From Marinobacterium_A aestuariivivens (lineage in GTDB: Bacteria; Pseudomonadota; Gammaproteobacteria; Pseudomonadales; Balneatricaceae), in the NCBI RefSeq assembly GCF_042661465.1, contig NZ_JBHSWE010000001.1, positions 4,402,001 to 4,466,000 of the forward strand: DNA of 64,000 nucleotides. The letters are read 5' to 3'. The notes beneath the pieces were generated by a model. It was not told the DNA's origin. It searched no databases and worked only from the letters and a program-made list of their open reading frames with translations. This document shows positions 62,879-64,000 of this stretch, piece by piece. Numbering within the stretch: the first letter of the stretch is position 1; each line of letters opens with the position of its first letter. The position numbers and the translations under genes were made by a program.

Positions 62879-63711
62879 ATGACACCGTTACGTCGAAAAA
62901 TGATCGATGCCAAGATCATGAAGGGGGTCGCCGCCAATACCCAAGAGGCCTATCTGCGGGCGATGCTCCAGCTCGTCAGACACTACCGGCGATCGCCCGA
63001 TACGCTGGACCGCGACCAGATCCAGGCCTATCTGTTGTATCTCATCAAGGAGAAGCACCTGTCGCTGGCCAGTTGCCGACAGGCGATGCACGGTATTCTC
63101 TTCTTCTATCTGCATGTGCTACAACGCCCCCTGGATGGACTGACGCTGGACTATCCGAAAGTTCCGCAGCGCATCCGGAACTGCTCAGCCCGGCGGAGGT
63201 GGCTCAGATCATCCAAAGCTGTGCCAATCTCAAGCACCAGACCCTACTGGCCGTCTGCTACGGTGCCGGCTTGCGGGTCAGACGGGATATCGAGAGCGCT
63301 CAAGGCTATCTCCGCATCGAGCAGGGCAATGGCGCCAAAGACCGGCATGCCTTGTTGACCCCGTGTCTGCTCAAGCAGCTGCGGCATTACTGGCTGAAGT
63401 ATCGCCCGCAATCGATCCTGATCTACAGCGCTGACGACCGGGCGACCGCCTTGACCCGAAACGCGATCCAGCGGGTTTACAGGGCGGCGAAGAATAGAGC
63501 CGGTATCGAAAAAATCGGCGGTATTCATTCGCTGCGTCATGCGTTCGCGACCCATCAGTTGGCCGCGGGCATGCCACTGCATGAGTTGCAGCACTTGCTC
63601 GGACACCAGAATATCCGCAGTACCCAGCGCTACATCTACTGGTTGCCGGCGTGCCGGCCCGGTCTGGGTAAAGGCTGCGACCTGCTGCGGGAGGTACTGA
63701 GCGATGACTGA
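62879..63711 (+). pseudogene. Tyrosine recombinase of an IS91-type element, frameshifted
   Basis: ATG 62879 with AAGGAG upstream. N-terminal core-binding domain: MTPLRRKMIDAKIMKGVAAN and QEAYLRAMLQLVRHY. One missing C at 63175-63176 shifts to the catalytic frame: ELLSPAEVAQIIQSC, AVCYGAGLRV, HSLRHAFATHQLAAG, LLGHQNIRSTQRYIYW (R, HxxR, H, Y present). Between GLRV and DIESAQGYLRI about ten codons usual in relatives are missing. It overlaps the transposase gene by 8 bp, the arrangement of ISPps1-like IS91 elements. Confidence 0.82.
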
Positions 63712-64000
63712 CCAACCCACCATGGCGGCGATCATGGCGCGCTTCCTGGCACCCTATCAAGAGCGCTGCCCCCTGGCGGCGCAGCAAGCCCGCGCCTGTC
63801 ACAGCATCTGCTGTTGCCGGACCGAAGCCCTGGGCGGGCAAAGCTGGGGCTGCAACCGCTGTGGCTATCATGAGATTCGCTTCCACTCCTTCCGCAACCA
63901 CCATTGCCCGCAGTGCCAACAGCAGGCGTCCCAGCAGTGGCTGGAAGACCGGCAACAGGACCTGTTGTCCGTGCCATACTTTCACCTGGTGTTTACCTTG
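63704..64000 (+). CDS. IS91-family transposase, cut by the window edge
   Basis: Starts MTDQPTMAAIMARFLAPYQE. The N-terminal zinc-binding domain is typical of IS91 rolling-circle (Y2) transposases: ICCCRTEALGGQSWGCNRCGYHEIRFHSFRNHHCPQCQ, then QQWLEDRQQDLLSVPYFHLVFTL. The catalytic HUH and tyrosine motifs lie beyond base 64000. IS91 elements move by rolling-circle transposition and may carry neighbouring genes. Confidence 0.88.
   Translation, partial: MTDQPTMAAIMARFLAPYQERCPLAAQQARACHSICCCRTEALGGQSWGCNRCGYHEIRFHSFRNHHCPQCQQQASQQWLEDRQQDLLSVPYFHLVFTL

Noticed and set aside
1..64000. CRISPR array, tRNA or rRNA genes
   Set aside because: No regularly spaced identical repeats were seen; the repeated elements are few, dispersed and hairpin-rich. 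No cloverleaf or rRNA-like conserved stretches were recognised on either strand.
1..64000. Whole window as one integrative element bounded by the left integrase and the right IS91
   Set aside because: No attachment-site repeat, tRNA, conjugation or phage structural genes are present, and composition changes several times, so several separate acquisitions are more likely.

Overview
The window looks like accessory or heavily remodelled DNA from a gammaproteobacterium. The evidence is family-level protein resemblance, the mix of TRAP and TctABC transporters, and DoxX/YqjG/YgiD and pirin/KefC-type clusters; I cannot name the genus. Base composition is mosaic: about 1-13,300 and 37,300-56,000 are GC-rich, whereas about 15,000-19,200 and 23,700-28,200 are clearly AT-richer. 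A phage-type integrase lies at the left edge and an IS91-type element at the right edge. IS3, ISL3, IS630, IS30, IS1595 and REP-transposase remnants lie between them. I see no rRNA, tRNA or CRISPR array.

Left part (1-14.6 kb): a frameshifted P4-type integrase with an unusual C-terminal tail, a TacA/TacT-like toxin-antitoxin pair, a haloacid-dehalogenase-like gene, a DUF427/class III nucleotide cyclase, and an operon encoding a ferritin-like lipoprotein, a cytochrome c and an ECF sigma factor. IS3/ISL3 scars follow. Then comes a LysR gene divergent from a DoxX / glutathionyl-hydroquinone reductase / DOPA-type dioxygenase cassette, a ParD/ParE-like pair and an orphan secF relic.

Middle part (14.9-37 kb): two low-GC catabolic islands. 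The first has a YihU-like reductase, a TRAP transporter and an aldehyde dehydrogenase, and could serve a C3 sulfonate or hydroxy acid. The second is a TctCBA transporter with a TauE-like exporter, followed by a succinate dehydrogenase-like complex (order B-C-D-A), a two-subunit class I hydro-lyase, an MmsA-type dehydrogenase, a NIPSNAP protein and a YeiH-type permease. It reads as uptake of a dicarboxylate-like compound followed by dehydrogenation, hydration and semialdehyde oxidation.

Right part (37-64 kb): a LysR-divergent pirin / isochorismatase-like / quinone-reductase-like / KefC cluster, which suggests electrophile or quinone stress. A TetR-controlled aromatic catabolic cluster follows: FAH-family hydrolase, two VOC extradiol dioxygenases, TRAP transporter, YciI, NTF2-like proteins, MmsA, TfdB-like FAD hydroxylase and an AzoR-like reductase. 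Beyond IS30 and IS1595 remnants lie two acetamidase/formamidase genes. One is Tat-exported; the other is fused in frame to a complete AraC-type regulator, the most unusual protein here.

Two window-wide patterns matter. First, about 17 otherwise well-conserved genes carry a small indel, mostly one missing base in a run of 4-6 identical bases. This looks more like assembly error than decay, so genes typed 'pseudogene' for that reason may be intact in the organism. Second, a hairpin-rich, TA-flanked small mobile element (ends TTAACC...GGTTAA) occurs in two full and at least two partial copies. One copy can be matched to an unoccupied version of its own target sequence elsewhere in the window.
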